A DNA stretch of 50,712 nt, from assembly GCF_001641635.1 (NCBI RefSeq), contig NZ_LUUB01000062.1:111902-162613 (forward strand), in the 5' to 3' direction. Numbering within the stretch: position 1 is the first letter of the stretch; the number at the start of each line of letters is the position of its first letter. The DNA is from Bradyrhizobium centrolobii. GTDB taxonomy: Bacteria > Pseudomonadota > Alphaproteobacteria > Rhizobiales > Xanthobacteraceae. The notes beneath the pieces were generated by a model, which saw nothing but the letters and a program-made list of their open reading frames with translations, was not told the origin of the DNA and did no database searches. Shown here piece after piece: positions 18,993-29,185 of the stretch. Made by a program: the position numbers and the translations under genes.

Positions 18993-19585
18993 GGCTTATT
19001 TCCAGGCGGGGGCGGAGCAGTTGGCGGAAGGCCAGGCGAGCCCGGGGGCGTAGCACCCGGCGGGCTATTGGGCAAACCCGGAACGCCGCCGCCCGGGCCA
19101 ACCGGACCGGGCAGGCCAGGTACCCGCTGCTGCGAGGGCTGCTCGTTGGCGTCGGTGAGCTGCACCGTCCAGGCCCGCTGCTCGCCGGTATCGACCTCGA
19201 AGAAGCCGGTCCGGTCGTAGCCGCGCGCCAGACAGTCCTCGGTGCCGCGGATGGTGAATTCCTTGTCGCGCGAGCACATGAAGGCCTGGCCGGACCATTC
19301 GCCGCCGCGGTCGTAGTCGATGGCATAGATATAATAGTAGCGGGCAACCAGCGTGCCCCGCAGCAGCGTCTCGCAGGAGCGGGACGAGATGTTCCACCAG
19401 CCCTCGGTGGTCCAGCCTTCGGCGTCCTTGTAGCCCAAGGCAATACCGACCCGGCTCGCGGTGTTGTTGCACAGGCGGAAATCGGCCGATGCCGGGCTGC
19501 TCCAGAGGCACAGCAGGGCAACCACCAGCGCCGGGACCAACCGGGCGAGCAGGCCGAGGGGGGAACGGGGAGATTCGGCGATCAT
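18989..19585 (-). CDS. Secreted DUF1036-family protein
   Basis: A 198-residue protein taken from the ATG at 19585; the frame is open further upstream, but this start opens a signal peptide (about residues 8-35) ending in SPASA. The mature domain (about 36-150) contains DFRLCNNTASRVGIALGYKD, SCETLLRGTLVARYYYIYAIDYD, FMCSRDKEFTIRGTEDCLARGYDRTGF: the DUF1036 pattern, with four cysteines probably forming disulphides. The last 45 residues are a Pro/Gly-rich tail. The molecular function is unknown. It is the first gene of a two-gene operon with pyk and divergent from the DUF1244 gene. Confidence 0.85.
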   Translation of the reverse strand: MIAESPRSPLGLLARLVPALVVALLCLWSSPASADFRLCNNTASRVGIALGYKDAEGWTTEGWWNISSRSCETLLRGTLVARYYYIYAIDYDRGGEWSGQAFMCSRDKEFTIRGTEDCLARGYDRTGFFEVDTGEQRAWTVQLTDANEQPSQQRVPGLPGPVGPGGGVPGLPNSPPGATPPGSPGLPPTAPPPPGNKP

Positions 19586-19755
19586 TGTCGCGGAAGCTAT
19601 ATCAGATCGTTGACGATTTCGCGTAGAGGCGCCGGAACTGCCCGGACGCCCGTCGGGCGGCCCGTTTGCGCCGCGATATGGCAAAATCTGTGACAGGACC
19701 CACCTAATCCCGTAGGGGTGCCCAACCAGCGGGGGCAGGGCCAAGGAATCCAGCT

Positions 19756-20058
19756 ATGGCGATCGACGACAAAACCAGAACGGAGCTCGAGGCGGCCGCC
19801 TTCCGGCGCCTGGTCGAGCATCTGCGGACGCGGACCGACGTCCAGAACATCGACCTGATGAACCTCGCGGGCTTCTGCCGCAACTGCCTGTCCAACTGGC
19901 TCAAGGACGCGGCCGACGCCCAAGGCGTGCCGCTGAGCAAGGACGAGAGCCGCGAGGCCGTCTACGGCATGCCCTACGAGACCTGGAAGTCGAAGCACCA
20001 GGGCACGGCCACGCCGGAGCAGCTCGAGGCGATGAAGAAGGTTCATCCCGGGCATTGA
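19756..20058 (+). CDS. DUF1244-family protein
   Basis: A 100-residue soluble protein of the DUF1244 (SMc04008-like) family, recognised by AFRRLVEHLRTRTDVQNIDL, the CxxC-containing segment GFCRNCLSNWLKDAA, and the C-terminal YGMPYETWKSKHQG. The two cysteines could bind a metal or act in redox chemistry, but no function is established to my knowledge. AAGGA at 19742-19746 is the ribosome site. It is divergently placed from the DUF1036-pyk operon. Confidence 0.88.
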   Translation: MAIDDKTRTELEAAAFRRLVEHLRTRTDVQNIDLMNLAGFCRNCLSNWLKDAADAQGVPLSKDESREAVYGMPYETWKSKHQGTATPEQLEAMKKVHPGH

Positions 20059-20276
20059 GCCGTCCGGGCTTCAGCGCTTTGCCCCTCTCGGCCGTGCGAC
20101 CTGAGTCGCGCGGAGCACAACAGCTTTCTTGATTCTCTCGCAGGAAGATGTGGGCGCGCTGTGGACGAGCGCGTTGCCGCCTTGAATGCGAGGGCCGCCA
20201 ACCCTAAGGGTCAAGCAGCACGCGCGGTGAGGATGCCGGCGTCACCTCGTTTTGCCAGTTCCATTGGGAGTACAAG

Positions 20277-20549
20277 ATGGCCACCCCCGCCGCCGTCCGC
20301 GACGACGAGCCCGCGACGAAATTTGCAAAAGACCAGCTCAAATCCATCATCGAGCGCATCGAGCGGCTGGAGGAAGAGAAGAAGGCGATCTCGGACGACA
20401 TCCGCGACGTCTATGCCGAGAGCAAAGGCAACGGCTACGACGTGAAGGCGCTGCGCACCATCGTGCGCCTGCGCAAGCAGGACCCGAACGAGCGCGCCGA
20501 AGCCGAGACGATCCTCGAGACCTACATGCAGGCGCTGGGGATGCTCTGA
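20277..20549 (+). CDS. gapR: GapR (DUF2312), nucleoid-associated protein
   Basis: A 90-residue protein matching GapR across its length: FAKDQLKSIIERIERLEEEK, AISDDIRDVYAESKGNGYD, VKALRTIVRLRKQD and the acidic ILETYMQALGM end. In Caulobacter, GapR forms a tetramer around over-twisted DNA ahead of replication forks and transcription and stimulates topoisomerases. Helical and highly charged throughout, as expected. It appears monocistronic; a perfect hairpin lies 10 bp after the stop. The ATG at 20277 is the only start compatible with this length. Confidence 0.92.
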   Translation: MATPAAVRDDEPATKFAKDQLKSIIERIERLEEEKKAISDDIRDVYAESKGNGYDVKALRTIVRLRKQDPNERAEAETILETYMQALGML

Positions 20550-20559
20550 GGCTATTACG

Positions 20560-20585
20560 GTCGTCCTGGCGAAAGCCAGGACGAC
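20560..20585. repeat. Perfect inverted repeat after gapR
   Basis: GTCGTCCTGGC at 20560-20570 and GCCAGGACGAC at 20575-20585 form an 11-bp perfect stem with a GAAA tetraloop. There is no T run. From memory this unit is frequent in Bradyrhizobium intergenic DNA. It may end or stabilise the gapR transcript. Confidence 0.7.
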
Positions 20586-20614
20586 GCCTGAATTCTGGGC
20601 CATGGAGGGCCGTG

Positions 20615-21034
20615 GTGACCGCGCCGCCGCTGCCGCGCGAGGTGAGCCGTGCCTTCGACGCCCTTCCGGCGCCGATCCGCAAGCGGCTTCTGCAGGTGCG
20701 CGCGCTCATCTTCGCGACCGCCGCGTCGCATGAGGAGGTCGGTCGGCTGACCGAAACCCTGAAATGGGGCGAGCCCGCCTACCTGACGGAGGAGACGGGC
20801 AGCGGCAGCACGATCCGGCTCGGCCGGGTCAACGACTCGGAGCACGCCGCCATCCTGTTCAACTGCAAGACGACGCTGATCGAGACGTTCCGCGAGCGCT
20901 TTCCGGATCAGTTCGAATATCGGCAGACCAGGGCGCTGTTGTTGCCCGCCTCGGGCGCGCTGGCGAAGCGGCCGCTGTCCGTCTGCCCATCGTTGGCGTT
21001 GACGTATCATCTGGATCAGCGGTGGAAGCGCTAG
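20615..21034 (+). CDS. DUF1801-family protein
   Basis: A 139-residue protein; the likely start is GTG at 20615, with GGAGG at 20604-20608 (a GTG three bases earlier is the alternative). Segments LPAPIRKRLLQVRALIFATA, LKWGEPAYLT, GSTIRLGRV, AILFNCKTTLIETFRERFP and RALLLP fit the DUF1801 (YdhG-like) fold. No catalytic residues are known for this family, and the function is unassigned. It follows gapR by 65 bp, separated by the hairpin at 20560-20585. Confidence 0.75.
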   Translation: MTAPPLPREVSRAFDALPAPIRKRLLQVRALIFATAASHEEVGRLTETLKWGEPAYLTEETGSGSTIRLGRVNDSEHAAILFNCKTTLIETFRERFPDQFEYRQTRALLLPASGALAKRPLSVCPSLALTYHLDQRWKR

Positions 21035-21093
21035 CGAAGCTAAGCGCCGCAAAGTCCGGGCTAAGAGCTGAATTCCTAGAGATTACGATAAGT

Positions 21094-22713
21094 TCAGCGC
21101 AGCGCGGCGGTGTGCATCAGGAACGACGTCATCTCGAGCTTCGTGCTCGCACTGCCCGAAAAACTGTCGCAGGACATGCCCTGCATCGGATCGTCGGTGA
21201 AGCCCATCGCGATCACGGCCTGCGGCTTGACGAAATAGGCGCGCATCGCGGCCATGTCGATCTCGCCCATCAGCGTGACCGACATCGCCCGGCTCGCGCT
21301 CGGCGACAGCATCACGATCTTGAGCCAGATGCTCTCGCCCTTGGCTGCAGACAGCCGGGCCGAGGTCGCGATTGCGCCGTCGGTGCTCTTGGCGCCGGTG
21401 CTCTTGGCGACCACCGTGTTGATCTCGGTGGCCTGTGCGAGGCTGCGCGAGGCCGGGCGGCCCGTCCGCGGGATCGGCGCCGAGGCGGCGATAACTTTGG
21501 CCCGGTCAACCGGGGAGGCGGCAGCCGGCGCATAGGCCAGCGCCTCATAGGCGGAGGACGAGACGCTCGCGGTCGGCTGCGGATCAGTGGCGGCGGCGAG
21601 TGCCTGACGCGCCTTCAGCGCTGCGATCTGGGCCGGCGTCGCCTGCTGCGGTGTCGCCGGCGTATCCCAGAAGCCGCGGGCATTGATGATGTCGGCCGGC
21701 GTCTCCGGCTTGGCGTCAGCCGGCTTGTCGGCGACGGGCGCAGGCTTCGGCTTCGCCGGCGCAACGAGCTGCGCATCGGCCGAGGCGAGCTGGAGCGCGG
21801 CGGCAACTTGCGGCTTGGCGCGCGGCGTCGGCACCGGATCGGCCGGCTTCGCTGCGGCTGCGACCACGGTCGGGGCTGCCGGCTTCTCGCTCGCGGCGGG
21901 CGCGCCCTCGTCATCCTCCTCGCTGGTCGAAACCGACTTGCCCTTGAACAGGGCTGCGAAGAAATTCGGCTTGCTCACGGCGTCATCGCCGGTGCCACGC
22001 CGCTCGATGTCGGCCCTGGCGAGCTCATAGCCCTTCAGTGGCACGCCATCGGTCGGCAGATGCACCGTGCGGCCGTCCGGGAAAACCTTGGCGAGCTGGT
22101 CATGCGTCATGCGCGGCCAGTGCCGGATGCTGCCGGTGTCGAGATGCACGAAGGGCGAGCCGGAAGTCGGGTAGAAGCCGACGCCGCCGCGCTGGAGGCG
22201 CAGGCCGGCAAACCGGATCTGCTCCAGCGGCACGCCCGGAATGTAGAAGTCCATCGCATGTCCCAGCATGTGCTGGCTGAAGCGCGCGACGCCCGAGGAG
22301 CGGCGGCGGAGCATGGCGTTGGTGGCGGGGGAACGGTAGGAGGAGATGATCTGGATCGGCTGCTTGGCGTCGACGTCGCGATACACTTCCCAGAGGATGT
22401 CGAAGAGGTGACGGTCCATGACCGTCTCGTCCTGGGTGCGCCAGTCGCGCAGGAAGTGATTGAGCTGTTTCAGCGCAGCTTCGTCGTAGCGCCCGTCGCG
22501 CTTGAAGGTGACGCTGAGATCCTCGCCGGAATGAGTGTGGTGGAAGGAGAGCGTGCGGGTCTCGTTTGACGCGGTCGCATCATGAACCACACCCGCAGCG
22601 GCAAGCAGCACCAGCGCAGCGAGGCCGATCCTGGATCCGACCTTCACTCCCGCATGGGACAACGACACCGCAGAAATTTTGCGTGCGAAACCAGTCAGCA
22701 CGTACGAGCCCAC
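21094..22713 (-). CDS. DUF882/MepK-like peptidoglycan peptidase with long C-terminal extension
   Basis: A 539-residue exported protein with a GTG start at 22713. A hydrophobic segment (about residues 28-46) acts as signal or anchor. The DUF882 (M15-type) domain covers about 52-230. It has IISSYRSPATNAMLR and the zinc-ligand pattern His148-x6-Asp155 in FSQHMLGHAMDFYIPG, plus His190 in SGSPFVHLDTG. This family includes MepK, which cuts 3-3 (L,D) cross-links. About 300 residues of Ala/Pro/Lys-rich and weakly conserved sequence follow, ending in a small domain (about 455-539, IWLKIVMLSPSASRAMSVT). Its neighbour on the same strand is an L,D-transpeptidase that would make the cross-links this enzyme could cut. 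Confidence 0.85.
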   Translation of the reverse strand: MGSYVLTGFARKISAVSLSHAGVKVGSRIGLAALVLLAAAGVVHDATASNETRTLSFHHTHSGEDLSVTFKRDGRYDEAALKQLNHFLRDWRTQDETVMDRHLFDILWEVYRDVDAKQPIQIISSYRSPATNAMLRRRSSGVARFSQHMLGHAMDFYIPGVPLEQIRFAGLRLQRGGVGFYPTSGSPFVHLDTGSIRHWPRMTHDQLAKVFPDGRTVHLPTDGVPLKGYELARADIERRGTGDDAVSKPNFFAALFKGKSVSTSEEDDEGAPAASEKPAAPTVVAAAAKPADPVPTPRAKPQVAAALQLASADAQLVAPAKPKPAPVADKPADAKPETPADIINARGFWDTPATPQQATPAQIAALKARQALAAATDPQPTASVSSSAYEALAYAPAAASPVDRAKVIAASAPIPRTGRPASRSLAQATEINTVVAKSTGAKSTDGAIATSARLSAAKGESIWLKIVMLSPSASRAMSVTLMGEIDMAAMRAYFVKPQAVIAMGFTDDPMQGMSCDSFSGSASTKLEMTSFLMHTAALR

Positions 22714-22865
22714 CCAGTCGACCAGCGTTCAAAATGGACTCTCCCGCCAACCCCGCTAGCGCGCGAAAGAGGATGAACGCTTTCTTAAAGCAAGAAGGTT
22801 AATTCGAGGTTTACCTTCCCGCCCCCAAACCAAGTCAGAATACGAACCTAAACGGTTGAGTGTGG

Positions 22866-22900
22866 CGAAAAAACGCCCGCTGCCCGGCCCCGGGTGCGGG
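22866..22900 (-). terminator. Rho-independent terminator after the L,D-transpeptidase gene
   Basis: On the minus strand, a GC hairpin (CCCGC plus CCCGG paired with CCGGG plus GCGGG, one bulge, loop CC) at 22876-22900 is followed by a run of six T. It lies about 90 bp beyond the stop at 22987. Confidence 0.7.
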
Positions 22901-22986
22901 AATGGTTAACGTTAAGCGAACCTATCGGAGGGATGGGATCGCTGATTTGTTGAAGAATTTCAGGAGACAATAGGCCGAGGACGGCC

Positions 22987-25218
22987 TCAGCGGGTAAACA
23001 CCCGCTGCGGCCGACGACCGATCGGAGCCGGCGGCGGGGTCGGCGCTCCGAACAGCCGCTCGAAGAACGAGGGGCCGGACGAGTTGAAGCCACCGCCGAA
23101 GCCGCCGCCATTGTTGGCGACCGCCACGCCGCTCGGCAGCGTCGTCGCCGGGCGCGAATAGCTCGGCTGGGAATGGGCGACGACGTTCTCGAGATCCTTG
23201 CCGCGGTTGTTCTTCAGAATGTTGATCATGGTGGCGTCGCGGCCATAGACGTCCCTGCGGAATTGCAGTTTGCCGCCATCGTCCACGAACGCGGTCTGGT
23301 AGGTGATGTTGACCGGGATCGGGGTCGGGAATTTCAGGTCGACCTCGCTCGAGCCGTACATGCTGCGGATCCGCTCCGGCGTGTAGTGCTCGTTCGGCAT
23401 CGTGATGTTGAGCAACACGGAGGCGTACTGATCCGGATTCTGCACGCGCATGCAGCCATGGCTGAAGGCGCGGTCTTCCTTGGCAAACAGGTACTTGTCC
23501 GGCGTGTCGTGCTGATAGACCAGGAACTTGTTCGGGAAGTTGAAGCGGATGCGGCCGAGCGCATTGGCTTCACCCGGCGGCTGCGAAATGTGCACGGAGC
23601 CGTCGCGGTTCTGCTCGAGGCGCAGGCCCATGCGCTGAAGCACGGTCGGATCCTGCTGAAGCGCGGGCAGATACTCGTTGTAGACGATCGACGGCGGCAC
23701 GTTCCAGGTCGGGTTGACCGTGATGTACTTCATCGTCTCGCTGAGCAGCGGCGTCGCATGCGTGCCCGGCTTGCCGGTGACGACGCGCGTGGTCCAGAGC
23801 TGCCGGCCGCGCTGCATCACCTTCAGCGTATAGTCGGGAATGTTGAGGATGACATAGGCATCGCCCAGCGAAGGAACGCCGAGGTCGCGCGGCAGCCAGC
23901 GCCAGCGCTCCATGTTCACCAGCACCGTGTCGATCTGCTTGTCGCGCTTCGGGCTGTTCAGCGCCTTGACCGTCCGGTCGTCGAGGATACCGGTCGCCTT
24001 GATGTCGGCGCCGTCCTGGAATTTCCGCACCGCTTCGGCAACCGTGGCGTCATAGCGGGTGTCGCTGGCGTTCTCGGTGATGCCGAGCTTGGCGCGGAGC
24101 TGCGGCACGCGCGGATCTTCCACCACGACCTCAGCCTGCTTCTTGCCGCGGGCAGGGGTGTATTTCAGCGCGGGGCCGTCGGCGATCTCGATCACAGGGC
24201 CGTCGCCCTGGCCGCGGAGCTGCGCGAGCTTCGCCTTCAAATCCTTGTAGGGCTTCTGCGGCGGGTTGTAGCTGTCGAGCGCCGCGGACGCGTCGGCCGC
24301 GGTCGTGACCTTGGTCAGCACCTCGTTCGGATCGGTCGGGTGTTCGGGATAGAGGATGTCCGCGCTGACCTGCGACCAGTGCATCCGGCCGCTCTGCGCC
24401 TGGCGCGCATAGTCAAGCATGCTGGCGGTGAGCTTCAGCTCGGCCTCGGCCAGCGCATCGGGCGTCGTGGCAGCAGCGAAATCCGGCACCGGGTAATCGG
24501 CGGGATTGAGGCCGTCGGAGGCCGCATTCTTCAGCCGCGCGATGACGCCCTTGCCCGCAGCGATCAGGCTGCCGCCTTGCGTCCAGACCGGCGCGAACTC
24601 ACGCGCGCCATAAAATTTCTCGACGGCGGCGCGCTCGTTCTTGCGATCGAAGTAGCGCGTGCTCTTGGCGCCGATCATGTCCTTGAGCTTGTCGGCGACC
24701 GGCTGGTCCGCGGCCGGAACGTTGCTCGCGGCCTTCACCGGCTCGGCGGCCGGCTCCTTGGCGACGTCCTTCGGCGGTTCGGCCGGGGCTGCAGCGGCGG
24801 CGGCCGGAGCAGTGTCAGCCTTGGCTGGCTCGGTCGCAGCGGGTTCGGTCTTGGCAGGTTCAGTCTTGGCCGTCTCGCTCTTCGGCGTGTCGGCTGCGGG
24901 CGTCGTGGCGACGTCGGAAGGCTTGGTCTCGACCTTGTCAGGTGCCGGGACAGCTTCGGCCTTCACAGGCTCCTTGGCAGCGTCCTTGGCCGGGTCCGGC
25001 ACAGCGGCCGTGGTGTCGAGCTTGATATCGGCGGCGGTCGGGGGCGGGACATTTGCGGGTTCGGGGCGCGGGATCGCGGCCTCGATCGCAAGTTCTGCGG
25101 CGCTGCTGCGCGCCTGGTCCTGCGCCAGCGCCGCAGTGGCCGACACCGTGAGGAAGGTCGCCGCGACCGTCATCAGCACCCGGTCAAAGCCTCGACGGTG
25201 GTTCGTACAGTCAAGCAT
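22987..25218 (-). CDS. L,D-transpeptidase (YcbB/LdtD-like, YkuD domain)
   Basis: A 743-residue periplasmic enzyme. The signal peptide (about residues 1-32) ends in AALAQ. A long Ala/Pro/Glu/Lys-rich region with KTEPAKTEPA-type repeats covers about 40-180. A YcbB-type scaffold domain (FYGAREFAPVWTQGG) and a peptidoglycan-binding segment (VRKFQDGADIKATGILDDRT) come next. Then the YkuD catalytic domain, with the active-site motif SHGCMRV: histidine about 587, cysteine about 589. Such enzymes form 3-3 cross-links between meso-diaminopimelate residues. The disordered N-terminal linker is much longer than usual. It pairs functionally with the neighbouring MepK-like gene. Confidence 0.92.
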   Translation of the reverse strand: MLDCTNHRRGFDRVLMTVAATFLTVSATAALAQDQARSSAAELAIEAAIPRPEPANVPPPTAADIKLDTTAAVPDPAKDAAKEPVKAEAVPAPDKVETKPSDVATTPAADTPKSETAKTEPAKTEPAATEPAKADTAPAAAAAAPAEPPKDVAKEPAAEPVKAASNVPAADQPVADKLKDMIGAKSTRYFDRKNERAAVEKFYGAREFAPVWTQGGSLIAAGKGVIARLKNAASDGLNPADYPVPDFAAATTPDALAEAELKLTASMLDYARQAQSGRMHWSQVSADILYPEHPTDPNEVLTKVTTAADASAALDSYNPPQKPYKDLKAKLAQLRGQGDGPVIEIADGPALKYTPARGKKQAEVVVEDPRVPQLRAKLGITENASDTRYDATVAEAVRKFQDGADIKATGILDDRTVKALNSPKRDKQIDTVLVNMERWRWLPRDLGVPSLGDAYVILNIPDYTLKVMQRGRQLWTTRVVTGKPGTHATPLLSETMKYITVNPTWNVPPSIVYNEYLPALQQDPTVLQRMGLRLEQNRDGSVHISQPPGEANALGRIRFNFPNKFLVYQHDTPDKYLFAKEDRAFSHGCMRVQNPDQYASVLLNITMPNEHYTPERIRSMYGSSEVDLKFPTPIPVNITYQTAFVDDGGKLQFRRDVYGRDATMINILKNNRGKDLENVVAHSQPSYSRPATTLPSGVAVANNGGGFGGGFNSSGPSFFERLFGAPTPPPAPIGRRPQRVFTR

Positions 25219-25566
25219 TGTGTCACACCCCTCGGGTGAACTGTCCCTCGTGGAACAGCTTCGTTATCGTCTTGATGAGCTTCGGCTAACCGTGCCGGCC
25301 TCTCGAAAGCTGCACGCCTGCACGCAACGATTCATACGCAGACGGTATACAGGCCCCGTTTCTGCAGCCAGCGCTACCCGGGACAACTCACGACAAACTG
25401 ACTTCAAGGGAGCCTCTTGGCAACGGATTGTGCGCTTTTGCCACTCGCATTTCCCTTTGTCTGTCACTTCCAAGTCACGGTTCACGCCGCAGTCGAATTC
25501 TTTCGTAAACCGAAGGCCTTGCGGCGGCTTCGGATTATCAGGCAAGCCGCCGTTCACGCGTGCTGT
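25219..25566. other. Intergenic region, no gene seen
   Basis: 348 bp between two minus-strand genes. An inverted repeat (GGCGGCTT at 25523-25530, AAGCCGCC at 25544-25551, 13-nt loop) near the response-regulator stop could be a weak terminator, but no T run follows. The promoter of the L,D-transpeptidase gene should lie near 25219-25330, though no convincing -35/-10 pair could be picked. Open frames here lack ribosome sites and resemble no known protein. Confidence 0.45.
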
Positions 25567-27075
<1,509 letters not shown>

Positions 27076-27199
27076 GGTGTTCCCCGCACGCTACAACTAT
27101 CTGTCTCGAATCGGGTCACTCTGGCCGAAGCCGATTAACGCACTCTTAAACCTTGATGCCCCCGCTCGTTGCGATCGTTGAACACAGGTTTCCAGCACA

Positions 27200-29110
27200 A
27201 TGACTTCGCGCTCCAAGTCTACTCTTAGCAAGTCTGCTCTTAGCAAGTCCGCTCTCAGCACGTCCGCTCTCCGCAAGCCGAACACCAAAAAAGCCGTTGC
27301 CAAAGCAAAGTCCTCCGGCAAGTCTGCAAGCAAGACCGGCAAGCTTCCCGAGTGGAACCTCACCGATCTCTATTCCGGGATCGATGCGCCGGAAGTGGCG
27401 CGCGATCTCGAAAAGATGGATGCCGATTGCGTCGCGTTCGAGACGGACTACAAGGGCAAGCTCGCCACAGGGACAGCAAACGAAGATGGCGGAAAATGGC
27501 TCGCCGAGGCCGTGCGACGCTATGAGGCGATCGACGATCTCGCCGGGCGTCTTGGCTCCTACGCCGGCCTCGTCCACGCCGGCGACAGCGTTGATCCCAA
27601 GATTTCAAAGTTTTACGGCGACGTCTCCGAACGGCTGACGGCGGCGTCCACGCATCTTTTGTTTTTCGCGCTCGAGCTCAACCGGATCGATGACGATCTT
27701 TTGACCAGCGCGATGCAGGCATCGGAGCTCGCGCATTATCGTCCCTGGATCGAGGACCTGCGCAAGGAGAAGCCGTATCAGCTCGAGGACAAGCTCGAGC
27801 AGCTGTTCCTGGAAAAGGCGCAGACCGGCTACTCCGCCTGGAACAGGCTGTTCGACCAGACCATCTCGGGCCTGCGCTTCAAGGTCGGGTCCAAGGAGCT
27901 CGCGATCGAGCCGACGCTGAACCTGTTGCAGGACCGCGATGGCGCCAAGCGCAAGACCGCGGCGGAAGCGCTGGCAAAAACCTTCAAGGCCAATGAGCGC
28001 ACTTTTGCGCTGATCACCAATACGCTCGCCAAGGACAAGGACATCTCCGATCGCTGGCGCGGCTTCAAGGACGTCGCGGATTCCCGGCATCTGAACAACC
28101 GGGTCGAGCGTGAGGTGGTGGATGCCCTGGTCGCCTCGGTGCGCGCGGCCTATCCAAAGCTGTCGCATCGCTACTACGCGCTGAAGGCGCGCTGGTTCAA
28201 GAAGAAGCGACTGGCCTATTGGGACCGCAACGCGCCGCTGCCCTTTGCCGCGACCGACACCATCGCCTGGCCTGACGCCCGCAACATGGTGCTGACCGCC
28301 TACCGCGGCTTCTCGCCGAAAATGGCCGATATCGCCGAGCGTTTCTTCAGCGACCGCTGGATCGATGCGCCGGTACGTCCGGGCAAGGCGCCGGGCGCGT
28401 TCTCGCATCCGACGACGCCGTCGGCGCATCCTTACGTGCTGATGAATTACCAGGGCAAGCCGCGGGACGTGATGACGCTCGCCCACGAACTCGGCCACGG
28501 CGTGCACCAGGTGCTGGCGGCCAGGAACGGCGCGCTGATGGCACCGACGCCGCTGACGCTGGCGGAGACCGCAAGCGTGTTCGGCGAGATGCTGACCTTC
28601 AAGCGGCTGCTCGCGCAGACCAAGAGCTCAAAGCAGCGCCAGGCGCTGCTCGCCGGCAAGGTCGAGGACATGATCAACACCGTGGTGCGCCAGATCGCGT
28701 TCTATTCGTTCGAGCGTGCCGTGCACACCGAGCGCAAGAATGGCGAGCTCACCGCGACGCGGCTCGGCGAGATCTGGCTGTCGGTGCAGGGCGAGAGCCT
28801 GGGGCCCGCGATCGAGATCAAGGCGGGGTACGAGAACTACTGGATGTACATTCCGCACTTCATCCACTCGCCGTTCTACGTCTACGCCTATGCCTTCGGC
28901 GATTGTCTCGTGAACTCGCTCTACGCCGTCTACGAGAACGCCACCGAGGGCTTTGCCGAGCGCTATCTCGAGATGCTAGCCGCCGGCGGCACCAAGCACT
29001 ATTCCGAGCTGCTGCGCCCGTTCGGGCTGGACGCCAAGGACCCGAAATTCTGGGACGGCGGGCTCTCGGTCATTGCCGGCATGATCGACGAGCTGGAGTC
29101 CATGGGCTGA
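27200..29110 (+). CDS. pepF: M3-family oligoendopeptidase (PepF-type)
   Basis: A 636-residue zinc peptidase with the M3 motif HELGH at residues 429-433 (LAHELGHGVHQ) and the downstream glutamate helix TLAETASVFGEML. The C-terminal segments YIPHFIHSPFYVYAYAFG and FWDGGLSVIAGMIDELE are also typical. The family cleaves short peptides in the cytoplasm. The core starts near residue 48 (LPEWNLTDLYSGID). The first 45 residues are a Ser/Lys-rich low-complexity extension encoded by four 15-bp tandem repeats, absent from the usual family layout. Divergent from the response regulator, 124 bp away. Confidence 0.93.
   Translation: MTSRSKSTLSKSALSKSALSTSALRKPNTKKAVAKAKSSGKSASKTGKLPEWNLTDLYSGIDAPEVARDLEKMDADCVAFETDYKGKLATGTANEDGGKWLAEAVRRYEAIDDLAGRLGSYAGLVHAGDSVDPKISKFYGDVSERLTAASTHLLFFALELNRIDDDLLTSAMQASELAHYRPWIEDLRKEKPYQLEDKLEQLFLEKAQTGYSAWNRLFDQTISGLRFKVGSKELAIEPTLNLLQDRDGAKRKTAAEALAKTFKANERTFALITNTLAKDKDISDRWRGFKDVADSRHLNNRVEREVVDALVASVRAAYPKLSHRYYALKARWFKKKRLAYWDRNAPLPFAATDTIAWPDARNMVLTAYRGFSPKMADIAERFFSDRWIDAPVRPGKAPGAFSHPTTPSAHPYVLMNYQGKPRDVMTLAHELGHGVHQVLAARNGALMAPTPLTLAETASVFGEMLTFKRLLAQTKSSKQRQALLAGKVEDMINTVVRQIAFYSFERAVHTERKNGELTATRLGEIWLSVQGESLGPAIEIKAGYENYWMYIPHFIHSPFYVYAYAFGDCLVNSLYAVYENATEGFAERYLEMLAAGGTKHYSELLRPFGLDAKDPKFWDGGLSVIAGMIDELESMG
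27218..27277 (+). repeat. Tandem 15-bp repeat within the pepF 5' end
   Basis: Four contiguous in-frame units begin at 27218, 27233, 27248 and 27263: TCTACTCTTAGCAAG, TCTGCTCTTAGCAAG, TCCGCTCTCAGCACG and TCCGCTCTCCGCAAG. They encode S-(T/A)-L-(S/R)-(K/T) four times. Units 1 and 2 differ at one base, suggesting recent duplication. Confidence 0.88.
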
Positions 29111-29156
29111 GGGCGAGGGTGCCTCATTTGTAGGCAGAAGGAGCGTAAAACATTTG

Positions 29157-29185
29157 TTGAACTGTCGCTGAAACTGCGTTATACA
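29157..29185 (+). promoter_or_regulatory. Predicted promoter of the MazE/Doc-like operon
   Basis: TTGAAC at 29157-29162 and TATACA at 29180-29185 are separated by 17 bp, the optimum for sigma-70-type promoters. The -10 element lies inside the left arm of the operator palindrome, so bound repressor would block transcription. Confidence 0.65.

Noticed and set aside
23173..25239. 688-codon open frame antisense to the L,D-transpeptidase gene
   Set aside because: Biased composition and no recognisable domain; the opposite strand has signal peptide, domains and catalytic motif.
25416..25433. TGGCAAC...TTGTGC resembling a sigma-54 promoter near the NtrC-type regulator
   Set aside because: The GG-GC spacing is one base too long, and the site points away from any plus-strand gene nearby.
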